Assembly: GCA_035079385.1 (NCBI GenBank)
Contig: JAVHKY010000014.1
Location: 496,001 to 560,000 of the forward strand
Source: Aspidiotus rigidus
Taxonomy: Eukaryota > Arthropoda > Insecta > Hemiptera > Diaspididae
Reading direction: 5' to 3'
Length of the DNA: 64,000 nt
In this document: positions 1 to 12,006 of the stretch, one piece after another
Position numbering within the stretch: position 1 is the first letter of the stretch
Layout of the letters: each line of letters begins with the position of its first letter
Notes under the pieces: model-generated
The model's input: only the letters and a program-made list of their open reading frames with translations
Database searches by the model: none
What the model was told of the DNA's origin: nothing
Translations under genes and position numbers: made by a program

Positions 1-26
1 CTTCTTATCTGGACCTCATCTCAATT

Positions 27-375
27 GTTAGGATCGTTGTCACCATCTTTTCCAGATAATCTCCAATCATTGTCGTTGTCCAAGACATCCATCTCAATCC
101 CATCCCTGTTGTCAGGTTCGTTATCACAATCACATTTTGATAATCTCAAATCTTTGTCGTTTTCCGAAAGATCCCCTTATCTCGACCGCCTTTTCACTTG
201 TCAGGATTGTTATCGCCATCACATTGAGATGACCTTGAATCTTTATTTTTTTCAAAAATTTCCTCTACATCGATCCTATCTAGGTTGTCAGGGTCATTGT
301 CACCATCACGTCTTTTGTCGCTGTCCAAAATATCTCAACCCCATCCTAGTTTTCAGGGTTGTCGTCACTCAGGAC
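27..375. repeat. Degenerate ~87-bp minisatellite, Asp/Asn-rich on the minus strand
   Basis: A motif like GTCAGGATCGTTGTCACCATC recurs at about 27, 111, 200, 287 and 352, so spacings are 84, 89, 87 and 65 bp. Most are close to multiples of three. Read on the minus strand the units give short acidic stretches such as DGDNNPDK, DVEEIFEKNK and CDCDNEPDN, but with stops and frame changes between units. It may be a decayed coding repeat (an acidic repetitive protein) or a plain minisatellite. A plus-strand open frame also crosses it, but its composition is an artefact of the repeat. Confidence 0.6.
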
Positions 376-3300
376 GTATATATGAAAAAGGCCTCCTTTC
401 CATAAGAAATACATTGAACGGAGTTCCTTTTACGCATATACTAGACGTTGACGACTCACAGGGGGAACTTTTTCAGTCATTTACCGTTAAAGCTTTGATT
501 CTAAATCTTCAATCCGATAATTACTAGCAATTTTTCGTACAATTTGTCAACTCTAGTACCCTAGTAGGGAAAAGCTCCCTTCCCTTCTGGTCGCGAGGTC
601 CCGGATAATAGTGGGCAATTATTCCATTCGACAAGGTATGACTCATACAAGGTACTTCTTTGCCTCTCTTTATCTCGTGTTGGTCATTATTTCCCCGCCA
701 TAAAATTGTATATCGTCGTTGCGAGTTGTCCAAGTATTGTCCTCTGCTGTGCAGAATGGATGCCTGAGGTGAGGTGGTGTTGCGTGTGATCACAAGCAGC
801 GATTCTTAAGAGCAGTATTTGAAACGAGATTACAGACTATTACAACTATAATTGCAAGCGACCACAAACGTCTTGGCTCCCAAATCATTTAGCCCACAAA
901 GTTCAAACCATTACTCAAACTCAGATATACAAAGAGCCATTATTCCACGATGATCATGATGTATCTATCGCGCGTAAGTAGTAGTACTTGGCTGCATTCT
1001 CTCGATATTTGAAATATTCGCGATCTCCATCTCTGGAATCAATGCGCCGCGATGATGATGGTGCTGCGGAAATACGATGCGCAAGTATATCTGCGGTATC
1101 ATCACAGGTGTTTATTAATGTCGTAGCTTCTTTCTTTCCTTCGACACTCTAATGGATGTTCAATATCACCCGTCGTATTATTTAAATAACGCATTTGCGG
1201 TACTTTTTAACGTGCTGCCATGCATGCGTTTAATAGAAACACAAAGTGAATTAGTCTTTTCTTGGATTTTAACAAATTCCGATCAGCGGCGGCGTATACG
1301 TTAATACTCATTCGGATTTATAAAATATTATTATTATGTACATATTATATATTATAGCTTTTCAATAGGAGCGTATCTGCATATATACGTACTGTGTTCA
1401 ATATAAATAAAGTGTCATTTTTGTATATGTATTCACCGCGGCCGCCTATGTATGTGTATGCGTGTACTACACTTCAACTCGTTTATATTCAATAAGTCAG
1501 TATGGTCTTGACCGCATTATGTATGCTCTCTGTAGTCCGTCACTTCCTGCGCTGCGAGAAGGAGTTGGCGAGCTGGTCGACTTCTATATTTAAGAACCGT
1601 TAGGTCATTTTATATTGCGCCTTCGGACATTTCGAAGCCGGAGAATCTCTCGGATTAATGTCCGGAGAGAATGCGATGCTGAGGGAGAAAAAGATTCCGC
1701 GGAGGTTTTTACGTTAAAATGTTGTCAAAATGCTGAAAATGTTGCATAATTATGGGTGACGAACGAAACGGCCAACTTTACCATTTTGCTTGATACGACG
1801 TTCTCGGATGACTGTACTACAAGTATTACAAGTATTAAAAGAGGCTCATCAATGCGCGAAGGTTGCGAGGCGGGAATGTAATGCGACCCAAATGCGGTCA
1901 ACTGAGGCTGTAAACGCCGATTAAATAATAATTATGTCTAATATCTGAGATCGAATTGTATATAGTATAAGATGGGAACGCGCGCTACTTAAACTAATCA
2001 TTGTTCTTTTCAAGAGTTGTATCAATATTTAGAAATGTTATATACATAGTAGCCGTTGGCGCGCATTCGATATCACCGGTCTGTCATCAAAGGCGTGAGC
2101 TTATATAGATTTACAATTAGGTCATATAGAATAAGAATTATCTAGCGGTGGCTGCTGTATGTATGCATTTATTATAGTGCGGAATTTCTTTCGCTCGCGA
2201 GACGCGCGATATTGTCCCCCCGGTGCGGTTATATTGAGATTTCGGACCGGACTGCTTTTATTAATAAGGCGTGTAATGAGGTCTCTAGGTGCGAATTACA
2301 TGACTCGGATCCGTTCGCCCATTTCGGGGAGACTGCGCTGTAAATCATCCTGCGTAATTCTTTCCGACTCTATGGCCAAACCTGGACTCGTTCTTATATG
2401 CGCACGTATACGTGTTTATAAATTGGTTGGTTGGTCAAAAAGACAACAATGAAACTCGTGTACGCGGTAATTCACCTTCGACGTGATGCCATAATCATGG
2501 TATTGTCGTCTGTATGAAAATAGTATTCATAATGGTCGTTTCCGTGTGTACATTATTATCATAATGGACGAAAACCATATTACGTTAAATAAACGTGTCC
2601 TTTTATTAAAATTCTCGACGATGGTTTCAAATTTATTATCGTATACGCGTCCAGTATCGTTTACGGAATCGTGTAATGAAGTCTTGAGTATATTAGAGGG
2701 TGTCCAAGTATTTCGAATAGAGTGCATGCAGTCTCGAATGAAAATTAGGAAGAGGGAAGGAAGAACAAGTCCAAATGCGGGCAAGTCTTTGAGATATGGA
2801 ATTGGGTATTATATGTGAAAGTTAAAATCTATGACAGAAGTCGTGCTTCTTACAGCGTGATCTGTGTAGTTTCAATCAGGACTGCCAATTTTGAGTCGTG
2901 ATCGAACAAATTTCAATCGATCAGTTCTATTTGATAGTAAAATGTCTTTGTGGGATTCCTTTTGGACCGGATTTATGCATCGGTAACATAGGAGGTTGGC
3001 CCTTCTTGTGAAGGAAGATTTGGAAACGGAATCTCCAGCACTGAAATACCATAAAATCTTGCTCAAAACCCTTTAAAAAATATTTTTTAGACCAACCCTC
3101 TCTCGTGGAAAATCTTTGCTCTTTCCACCTCCCTTCTCCGTCTCTCGGAGGATGGAGAGTTGGGATTGATTTTAGGCATTGAAAGATTACATGGAGACGA
3201 CAATACGTCCAAGAGAAAAGTATGTTCTCCATTGTTTTAGCGCAAAATCCACCATCTTTTTTGTTGGAGTTCATTCTCTGGAAATTTCCGCGAGCGTGCC

Positions 3301-4449
3301 CGACTTTGGACCAAAGGGACTCGGAAAATTTCAATTCTCAAGCTATCCGACTTTTGTGACGTCAACAAATGTCCAAAGACTTGAAATATTTTCATCCATC
3401 CTTTATATCCGAGGAGGAACGTCAGAATAACTTCATCAACCTAAGTTGCAAAGTTTGCTATGACCTCTGATTTTTGTTTAATTCAATATGGATCTATCTT
3501 AAGGGTGGAAGTCATGCTAAAATTTGCGTCACGAAATCACGAGACGAGGTCGTGAGACGAAAATTGCGTAACAGACTTTGAAAACTTTCGACCTTGGTCG
3601 CTATTTTGAGACCAGTATCCTTGACCTTCATTATAATAGGCCTAACATATGGTATACTAAGGTATACTAGGCATAACAGCCGCCATTAAACTAGGCCTGA
3701 CGTAGGCCTAGCATACAGTATACTAGGATAGTCTTCATCAACAGACAGTATGTTAGGCTATAGTTTTCAAACAAAAGAAATCTCTTCTCACTATTAGCTT
3801 AAGAAGTTTAAAGAAAAGACATGCATGATTGAAGAAGACTCACTTTTTCTTTTTCTTAAATTAACGAACCTTGGAACTAAACTTGGTATTGAGGGCCTGG
3901 TAGTAATAGTGGGATCGGAGGTAGTTCATCGAGCTAATGATAGACAGCCTGCGATGCAGGGAGAGATACAATGCTGAAAACCAGATGTTTTCTAGAACAA
4001 GCCCAGAGGAGAAGAGCTGAACGGATAGATTACCTGCTTGCAGTGCAAGCTCAGACGTAAGAAGAGAAGAGAGTGTGTGAAACGGGTACGGTTAGGATGA
4101 ATTCTTCGCCTTGAAAAGGGTGGTTTGAAGTAGACCAAGGAATTGCAGCGTTTTTAAAAAGGTCAGTCATGGAAGGCGAATGCAAAGTCCACTGTGTTAT
4201 GTTCCTTCAATTCGATGTGTTCCGCGATCCACAGAAAAGTGACAAAGGATGATAAAGAATTTCAAGAGTGTATAATAATGAGGATTCGTTGGACGATAGA
4301 AGGGGTCGCATGAGAGTCTCGAATAGCAAGTAAGGATGAAAGAGAATCACATAGTTTACAGAATTTGGAGGGAGAAGAGAAGCGAAAGAGAAAAGAGAAG
4401 CAGATGAATATAGCGATAGATCAGCGGTGAATATGGGAAGGATGTGATG
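376..4449. other. No gene recognised; intergenic/intronic
   Basis: Only short open frames with no recognisable domain. Around 3630-3770 there is a small cluster of repeated words (TAGGCCTA, GTATACTA) in direct and inverted order. 3290-3410 carries a weak match to the 'ACTTGGAAAAATTTC' dispersed family described at 32.9 kb. Confidence 0.5.
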
Positions 4450-4727
4450 TTACCCAAAGGGAAGTTTGTTGGGCCAACCGAGGAGGAACACGGTTCGTTG
4501 CGTCGTGGGTCACCGCAGGTCAAATCGTACCTTTTCATGCTAGCTCGAGAAAGTTCTCTTACGTAAGTAGAAAGAGAAAACGCTTGGGCTCACAAGAACG
4601 CGGGATCAGATTCAAACATACCCTCCTCAAGCTAGCGCGAAAAGGTACGTTTTAGCTTGCGGTGACCCGCCGCTAACGAACCGTGTTTTTCCCCGTTGGG
4701 CCCCCCGTTTTCCCCTTCCGTACTGGA
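4450..4727. mobile_element. Inverted-repeat (MITE-like) element, ~100-bp arms
   Basis: The left arm (4450-4549) and right arm (4626-4727) are imperfect reverse complements. The inner ~63 bp are the best conserved, sharing AACACGGTTCGTT, GGGTCACCGCA, CGTACCTTTTC and GCTAGCT.GAG. The outer ~37 bp are more diverged. The spacer is ~75 bp with no coding potential. This is the layout of a non-autonomous DNA transposon or fold-back element. I could not define a target-site duplication. Confidence 0.6.
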
Positions 4728-6597
4728 GACTATATACCCGGTTCTGGGTCCTAATTCGGACCCGCCCGTGTGGTAGAGTTTGAAAATACCAAATCAACTC
4801 GATTTTAAAGCCGCAAAAGGTGGCGTTTAAATGTGCGTTTGATATCTTTATAGGAAATGGGATCCTGGTCTATCGGAGACATTTAATCGACTAACACTTT
4901 CTTACTTGTTAGTTGTGGCTAAAATACTTTTCCTAAATTTTTTTCCTCGGTTCTAGGATGCGATGCAAAAAATCTTCAATTTTTTAAATAAAATACAAAC
5001 GTACATTTTCATTTGAATTGTACGACACTATTATATAGATAACGGTCAGCGTGAATGGCCCTGACATCGAACGCAGTAAAATGAAGATGGAAACCAGTGA
5101 AACGAATTGAATTATCAGTCTTTCACGCGAATCTGTAACACTTTCTTCTCGCAAAACGATTTGTAATGACTGAGAAGCGCAGATAAGACCAAAAAAAAAA
5201 ACTATTTTTTCATTCGATTTCGAAACGAATAAAACGTTTAAAAAAAATTCTCAAATTTATTGAACTTTTACCATGAACTTTCAACAACCGTAATAAAATA
5301 TAAATATTAATATTTTTTTCATAGAATTACTTATTATCGATCGTAACGAAGAAGAGAGTTTTTATATTCTGTTATGAAATTACCTTCTTTTTTTATAAAC
5401 CATCATTTCTAAATATCAAACAGATTGATTAGTTTTCTTGGAAATTGAACATACTATTAATCACGATCAAAATCATTACCCATCGCTACATTTTATTTCG
5501 AATTCCAGAAAAATACTTAATTCAAATAAGAATTAATTCTACATGAAGTTATAAATGTTTACATTTATTTACAGGAGTGAAAAACATATCTATTTATGAT
5601 GAAAGAAAACGAGTCAGTGGTTATTGAACTCAATATTATTTAAAGAATATCAAGGAATCAAAAACTCCCTTCTCGGGTTCGATGAATCGATTTTGACAAA
5701 TTACAAGATTTGTGAATTGTTTTTGGTCTATTTATGTTCCAATCATTCATCTTGATTGAAAGTTTAGGTCGTATTTGGTCTGTCTCTTATTGACTTCTGA
5801 ATCTAAGCTTGGAAATTCTGCCAGTGTATGACACTGGAAGATGTAGCCACTTCCTTATATACTTTTTATAGCAGTAGGATGCGATAATCGTGTTGGTACA
5901 TAATGTACATCAATTTTATTGATGTCGTCAACGAAAGAGCTCGTAGTGCTCGCCGATTTGAGTGGGCAAAGTTATTTTGCATCATTTGTTCATCTCTGTT
6001 AATATCCCGTTGATGGGAATCCGAACGGTGTGGAAGACGAGATGTTGGCGATCGAGAACACGTTTTCGGAATGTTTATCGCGGGACGGAGTGATCGAACA
6101 ATTTATCGTTGAAAAGTATATGTAGATCGATCGGTAGGAAAAATTGAAGAACAATTAATTTTGTCTCGCGTTTTATATAGCGTCGATTTTATTCTAATAA
6201 ATTACGATAATCGTTTTCGAAAGCGAACTTGCGCGTAGGTATCTCACGAAACAGACGGAGAGATAGTGGTACATATATTTTTGAAACGCGATCACGAAAA
6301 AATACGATTCATTTTTTTCCCCGTTTTTCTTGTGGGCATTATCGTGTTTTGGTGGCTTTGTATTTGGTAATAATCCGTAAAATGATTATAACTTATATAT
6401 CATAGAGTAGATAGTACACGATAGTACAAGAAAGAGAAAAAGAAGGAATAGACTAAAGGTGTTCTTTGAGTTAAACTTTCACTTTATTTATTATGATTTT
6501 TAAAATGTTCGCCATCACTTGTCATTAAACGGATGCTGTTCGTGCTGCACTGAACCACAATATTCAATCTGTTATTCTATTTTCTTTTTGTTCTCAG
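4728..6597. other. AT-rich DNA upstream of the semaphorin-like exon; no gene recognised
   Basis: No open frame of note. The interval ends in a pyrimidine-rich tract and CAG at 6595-6597 that serves as the splice acceptor of the next exon, so at least its right part is probably a 5'UTR intron. Confidence 0.4.
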
Positions 6598-6664
6598 GGT
6601 GCCTTGTGCGTACTAGAAGAATATGATGGCGGTAGCTGGATGAAAGCGATCCGTTGTTGGCAAA
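6598..6664 (+). other. 5'UTR part of the first coding exon, with a short upstream ORF
   Basis: Follows a pyrimidine-rich acceptor (TTCTTTTTGTTCTCAG). Contains an upstream ORF ATG-ATG-GCG-GTA-GCT-GGA-TGA at 6623-6643, 21 nt before the main ATG, which could reduce translation. The acceptor implies a further untranslated exon upstream that I cannot place. Confidence 0.4.
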
Positions 6665-6773
6665 ATGTTGCCACATGCGAAGATATTAGCTCCGTTGCAA
6701 TATTTACTCATATTGCTAGCGAATGTTTTCGCGCTCAAGCACCATGACCTGGCGAGGATCACCTACCGGCAGA
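6665..6773 (+). CDS. Probable semaphorin, first coding exon (signal peptide)
   Basis: A 36-codon open exon starts at an ATG in AAAATG context and ends at the donor A|GTAAGT. It encodes a basic n-region, then a hydrophobic core (residues ~8-23, LAPLQYLLILLANVFA) typical of a cleaved signal peptide, then ALKHHDLARITYRQ. It ends in phase 1, which fits the exon at 49083-49179 that starts with two bases of a split codon. The joined product resembles the start of insect class-1 semaphorins: signal peptide, about 20 residues, then a sema-domain start with an F-x-GNES motif. Semaphorins are guidance ligands that bind plexins, and insect members often have very long 5' introns. The join is inference: ~42 kb separate the exons and no transcript is available. 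The signal-peptide call is firm; the family call rests on the second exon. Confidence 0.5.
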
Positions 6774-7849
6774 GTAAGTAGCCTCGAAAATAATACTTTC
6801 TTATACAGTAGGAACATCATCGTCGAAATACTTGCTCGTGAGGTGCGGATGTACAAAATTGGCGATGGAAAGAAAATTTAACGTGTACGGGTCAAGGTCC
6901 AAATATATGGCGGTGCCGTAAGCTTTCTTCCCTTTCCGTTCGTTAATTACTAGAATGTTTTCTTAAGAGAGATATACGCTGCTCTGATTTATCAGTAGTT
7001 TCGTGTGTACTTACCGAGAGTGCATGATGGAAAAAAAAAAAACTCGATTTCATTCGCGGTGGTCGTGTATATTTCGAGTACAAAATTATCGTGCTGGCGC
7101 GCTTTAAAGGGCAGAGAAATGAGAGACGAAGGTCAGAGCTGAAGTTTCCCCAGCGGGTACCGAAAAAAAAATCGAGAAAAAATTACGTGGGTGTAGATAG
7201 AGACGATGATGTTTTAGAATAATCTTGTAGTATTAAGTAATGTACCGCGCGATATTTATTTCTATTGTCTGGTAATGCGAACCATATGCGGGCTTTCGTT
7301 AATGCATCTGTAGTACTCCTTTTGTAAAATCACCACGTCGTGCTTCGCAATAATTCTTTCGTCGCCCAGGGTGTTTCCTAATTTCGATATAAAGAATTCC
7401 GGATCTGATTTACAGCATTTCCTGAGCTCGTCGAGTCGAAATTGATGTTAGTCGATCGAAATGAATTACTCCTTCTGTTGTTTCCGAAAATACTTTCTTC
7501 GGCGAGGATAGAAATGATACGTAGCGTTTAGTGAGGGTTATCACAAGAACACAACTTGTAATGAGGCGATCCCAAGTCCCTTTCCTCTGTGTAAGGATTC
7601 ATAACGAACTATAGGATGTACTGAAATTTTAGGTTGGTCGTAGAATGAATTGCTGAGACTTTTCGGTTAATGAATCATTTTTAGAGCGAACAAAATACGG
7701 ACTACTGCATTAAATAATACCCGTCATGATATTTAAACGAAATTTTTCTTAGGAACAAACCTGTTCAGGAGTAAAATGTCAGCACGATGCGAATGACACA
7801 TAATTTCGGTCCCTTCCAACCCTGATCGTATGAGACGTGAACTTCCGAT
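6774..7849. other. Putative intron sequence; nothing recognised
   Basis: Follows the donor GTAAGT at 6774. No coding or repeat structure recognised. Confidence 0.4.
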
Positions 7850-8400
7850 CCCACTTTGTAGCTACGACCATCAGAAATAAAATGATCAGAAAACGCTGAG
7901 AGACCTACCGACGAAAATTTTTACACTCTTATCATCTGCCTGCCAGTCTCGCCTACCTTGAAATTCAGTCTTATAAACTCCGCTCCTCTTTTCTCTTGGA
8001 ATTTTGTCTTTGGTTCTCACAAGAAGTCATCTAAGAATGAATAAACAGGAACAAAATTATAGCGGCGAAGGGTGCTGCTTAAATTAAATTAAAATTTCCC
8101 AAGATAGGGAAGCCTAATCCATTTGTCGTGTTTCGGTTTCGTCAAACCATGAGATCAAAGCCTTTATTCGTGATTGTTTAAAGGATCATATTCTCAACAT
8201 CAACAGTGAGGTCGTCGAGATTTGACGATTCTTGGACGTCTATCGGTGTGTCAATTAGTCGACGAACAGAAGGCAGTGTATCAACAGCCGTCTCCTGCTT
8301 AGAGATATTCAATCGATGGGTTCCACGGGCAGTAGAAACCGTGACGTCTATGAAATTTATCTGAAGGCTTTTATCTGTATGATGAAGGGACGGATAAATG
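7850..8400 (-). mobile_element. Decayed Penelope-like element fragment
   Basis: Two stretches align by eye with the better Penelope-like copy at 9.9-10.5 kb. One, near 7945-8020, matches the start of the GIY-YIG region (CCAGTCTCGCCTA, then TATAAACTCCGCTCCTCTTTTC). The other, near 8101-8130, shares GGGAAGCCTAATCCA. Between ~8240 and 8365 the minus strand reads INFIDVTVS then ISKQETAVDTLP, like the end of a Penelope reverse transcriptase where it passes into its connector. No frame is open throughout, so this is an old dead copy. Confidence 0.5.
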
Positions 8401-9119
8401 CCGTTAAAAAGGTCGAGAAAATCACCTTAAACACAGGACGTCATTGAAATTCACGTTCTGCATTAGAGAACACGGGCCACGGGGGTGGGGGGGGATTATG
8501 CAAGGAGAACAAGCATAGAGTGTAAGAACCAATAGGTGCATCGGATTAATCTCTGAATTTATGAAAATTAGGAATCCAACAGCCATTAGGAAGTTCAGAT
8601 GTAGGTTAGCAGCAACACGAAGCTCGCATACAAATGAAAGTTTTAGGGATGTGTGGGAACAGACCCATGGTATCAAATGACATTAAAATAGAACCTGGAG
8701 CTGAGTGACGTTCGTCCCGAAATCCCTTGAGATTTTTTCAACTCTTGAAAGAGCACCACACCTCAGGAAAAGTTGACGGGTTACGGTAAAGTTTCCTACT
8801 GCCTTCAAAATCTTCAAGGTTTCTAAAGTGGTGCGATGTCAGCCCGAGGTTGTTTTTCCATATCCCCTCGTACTGTCCGCGCACTCTACTACTCGCAGAT
8901 AAAACTTACTGCAACTCGCGACGTGCGAATTCCAAATTTAATGTCACCATTACAAGTTGAGGTTCACCATTTTGAGGAAATTAGGGAGCTGTCTAACCTA
9001 AACTGTTCCAAACCTTTCTCCATGGTAGGTATTTAATAGTTAGAATTTGAGACCAATACTTCTCCCACCAACCCATCCAGAACGGTGTCTTTTAAGGAGA
9101 AGTGTGAAGAAAGCCTCTC

Positions 9120-9416
9120 TTCCTAATCCAGGGTGTCTACCGCCCCTATAGTCCAATATTTGAGAAATGGTCCAATAAATCCAATAAAAGTCCCTTAATT
9201 TTATTTCTGACCCAATAAAAAAGTTGAAATTTGAATTCCTAGGTTGAGTAGGATTTCTGTTTCTGTAATTTTTAAGGCAAATTTTCAAGTTCAGAAGAGG
9301 TCCTGACGCCCTGATACCGTCCTCCCGGCTACACCACTGGAATTATGGTTTTGTGAAACACCTTTAAAGAGCACTATAGAAGTCCAATATTTTTGATTTT
9401 TGAGTTTGGTAGACAC
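9120..9416. repeat. Dispersed repeat, copy 1 (Penelope insertion target)
   Basis: Shares a long interrupted match with 31415-31520 plus 31985-32150. Common words include TCCAATA.TTGA.AAATGGT, TTAATTTTATTTCTG, TTGAAT.TCTAGGTTGAG and TTCAGAAGAGGTCC. It ends in TTTGGTAGACAC, the 12-bp word duplicated across the Penelope insertion. Non-coding. Confidence 0.6.
9405..9416. repeat. 12-bp target-site duplication, left copy
   Basis: TTTGGTAGACAC, repeated exactly at 12007-12018, on either side of the Penelope-like insertion. 34 bp (9417-9450) separate it from the outer end of the left inverted arm. On the right side it abuts the arm. Confidence 0.65.
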
Positions 9417-9598
9417 AATTGATTCGGTTCTCTAAAATATGACCAGAAACATCTAACAACGACATACTCGACGGTTAAAACGTACGGAGTAATTTGAATA
9501 AAGCCACAGAAATGAAAATACACCGGAGCGCTTTCGATTAAAAAACCATTGTCAACGGGGACGTGAAAGCAACTGAACCAACTCCGGCCGACAACTAG

Positions 9599-10204
9599 AA
9601 CTACCGAGGAGGACATGACTGAACTAGCGAGTCATCACAATGTGAATCATACTCATAAACTAATTCAATCAAACCCTCATCAGGTATGTACCTGTTGAGC
9701 ACATTTAGGTTATCGTTATTCAGATGGCGAATAATTTCGATGTGTTCTAGCGCGGTACGTTTGAAAGCCGATGACTCTCTATGGAGGAGGGACTCAGATC
9801 CATCTATGAAACCATGGCCAGTGGTAATAAGATGGTCCGCAAATGCCGAATCACCCAATTTCTTCTTTTCCCACGCCTTCCTATGCTCATCTATTCTAAT
9901 TTTGAGCTGACGTCCAGTCTCGCCTATATAGATTCCATTACAATCATTACACTCAATTTTGTAAACCCCGCTTCTTTCGACCAGTGGGATGGGGGTCCTT
10001 TAACTTAACGAACAAACTTTTCACAGTGTTCAGATTGTAGAACACTCGCCGAAACCCAAATGGGCGGAGGACACGACCCAATTGGGAAGAGAATCTCCCC
10101 AAAAACGGAAGCCTAATCCAACGTTTCCTACTATCTGACGCTGGATTACCGGGGAGGGAGGTAGTGGAATCAAGGCATTTCCGAGTCAATTTCCTATGGA
10201 CCAC
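9599..10204 (-). pseudogene. Penelope-like GIY-YIG endonuclease end, frameshifted copy
   Basis: Continues the RT above: KLTRKCLDSTTSLPGNPA, then RWIRLPFLGRFSSQLGRV, then a shift near 9987-9995 (one extra C in a C run against the intact plus copy). It then gives the GIY-YIG core and ends in GDSAFADHLITTGHGF...NRYIPDEGLIELVYEYD. The intact sister reading frame is at 11156-11857. The GIY-YIG domain nicks target DNA for retrotransposition in this class. Confidence 0.8.
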
Positions 10205-11119
10205 AAGTCAATATCCAAGCTGATCTCGTTCACTCTGGCCAAGTGCTTTATAGTCAAAAGCTCCTGTTGAAAAGCGAGCTGACCTAATGGAATACTCGTC
10301 AACCGGTGGATGTAGCTATTAAAACCGGCATATTTGTGAGCAACCGGGCAGAAAGATCTGCCGTGGACAGTAATATCGGTCGAGGTATCTTTTCTATAAA
10401 TGGCGAATTCGTGGGCACCTTCTCTATTAGAGATAGTAAGGTCCAAAAAATTTATAGATGAACCGCCTACTTCTAACGTAAATTTGATGGATGGATATAA
10501 ACTGTTAAGATACCTGAGAAACTCCAAAAGGAGATCCCGTTGACCGGTCCACAAACACAACACATCGTCGACGTACCTGTGCCAATAATATATATGACCC
10601 AAAAACCCCCGACCAGAGAAAAAGAGATCAAGCTCAAATTTAGACATGAAAACCTCCGAAATGAGGGAACCCAGAGGAGAGCCAATAGGGATACCTACCT
10701 CCTCAGGAAATTCGAAAAATTTGCCTTCAAATTTGCAAAAGTTAGGAGACCAACAAATATTGAGTAAATTAAAAAATTCTGCCAACTCTTCGTGACAGAT
10801 ATTAGATTGGATCAAAAGGTCTCCCATATGTTGCATGGCAGTAGCTCTAGGGATACTCGGAAATAAGCCGACGACGTCAAAGGAGCATAGGGTCGAATCA
10901 GGCGGAAGAATGGCATCCTTAAGCTTATTAGCCAAAGAGACCGAAATCTTCACAGAGTAGGATGACTCAAATTCCACTCTAGATTTGAACCAACGGTCCA
11001 AAAATTTCGCCAAAAAGTACGTGGGGGAGACACAAAAGAAACGACCGGCCGCATCGGGGTGTCCCTCTTATGAACCTTAGGTAGCCCGTACAATAGGGGC
11101 GGCACTGGATTGGGCTCAT
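10205..11119 (-). pseudogene. Penelope-like reverse transcriptase, 5'-truncated and frameshifted
   Basis: The minus strand reads, in order, YGLPKVHKRDTPMRP (the conserved Penelope N-terminal RT block), SPTYFLAKFLDRW, STLCSFDVVGLFPSIP (motif A, catalytic Asp), GIPIGSPLGS (motif B), and YVDDVLCLW (motif C with the catalytic DD), then INFLDLTI. The frame changes once near 11034 within a run of five C's (RPVVSFVS in one frame, VSPTYFLAKF in the next) and again near 10200, where the sister copy at 11.2 kb is one base longer. The 5' end is cut at the inverted junction near 11119. Catalytic residues look intact, but the gene cannot make a full protein as it stands. Confidence 0.85.
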
Positions 11120-11857
11120 CACAAATATGCCGGTTTTAATAGCTACATCCACCGGTTGACGAGTATTCTATTAGGTCAGCTCGCTTTTCAACAGGAGCTT
11201 TTGACTATAAAGCACTTGGCCAGAGTGAACGAGATCAGCTTGGATATTGACTTGATGGTCCATAGGAAATTGACTCGGAAATGCCTTGATTCCACTACCT
11301 CCCTCCCCCGTAATCCAGCGTCAGATAGTAGGAAACGTTGGATTAGGCTTCCGTTTTTGGGGAGATTCTCTTCCCAATTGGGTCGTGTCCTCCGCCCATT
11401 TGGGTTTCGGCGAGTGTTCTACAATCTGAACACTGTGAAAAGTTTGTTCGTTAAGTTAAAGGACCCCATCCCACTAGTCGAAAGAAGCGGGGTTTACAAA
11501 ATTGAGTGTAATGATTGTAATGGAATCTATATAGGCGAGACTGGACGACAGTTCAAAATTAGAGTAGATGAGCATAGGAAGGTGTGGGAAAAGAAGAAAT
11601 TGGGTGATTCGGCATTTGCGGACCATCTTATTACCACTGGCCATGGTTTCATAGAGGGATCTGAGTCCCTCCTCCATAGAGAGTCATCGGCTTTCAAACG
11701 TACCGCGCTAGAACACATCGAAATTATTCGCCATCTGAATAACGATAACCTAAATGTGCTCAACAGGTACATACCTGATGAGGGTTTGATTGAATTAGTT
11801 TATGAGTATGATTCACGTTGTGATGACTCGCTAGTTCAGTCATGCCCTCCTCGGTAG
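11120..11857 (+). pseudogene. Penelope-like element C-terminal fragment with intact GIY-YIG endonuclease frame
   Basis: One open frame runs from the truncation point to the natural stop at 11857. It holds the end of the RT (QLAFQQELLTIKHLARVNEI), the linker (RWIRLPFLGRFSSQLGRV), and a GIY-YIG nuclease: VYKIECNDCNGIYIGETGR, the following Arg and His residues (RVDEHRKVW), and the conserved SAFADHLITTGH segment. The Penelope-type CxxC (ECNDCNG) precedes the YIG. It lacks most of the RT, so it is a 5'-truncated copy rather than a working gene. An intact nuclease frame argues for a young insertion. Confidence 0.85.
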
Positions 11858-12006
11858 TTCTAGTTGTCGGCCGGAGTTGGTTCAGTTGCTTTCACGTCCC
11901 CGTTGACAATGGTTTTTTAATCGAAAGCGCTCCGGTGTATTTTCATTTCTGTGGCTTTATTCAAATTACTCCGTACGTTTTAACCGTCGAGTATGTCGTT
12001 GTTAGA

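Noticed and set aside
11750..11790. CTGATGAG in the Penelope element as a hammerhead core
   Set aside because: It lies in the coding frame (YIPDEGL) and no GAAA core follows at a suitable distance.
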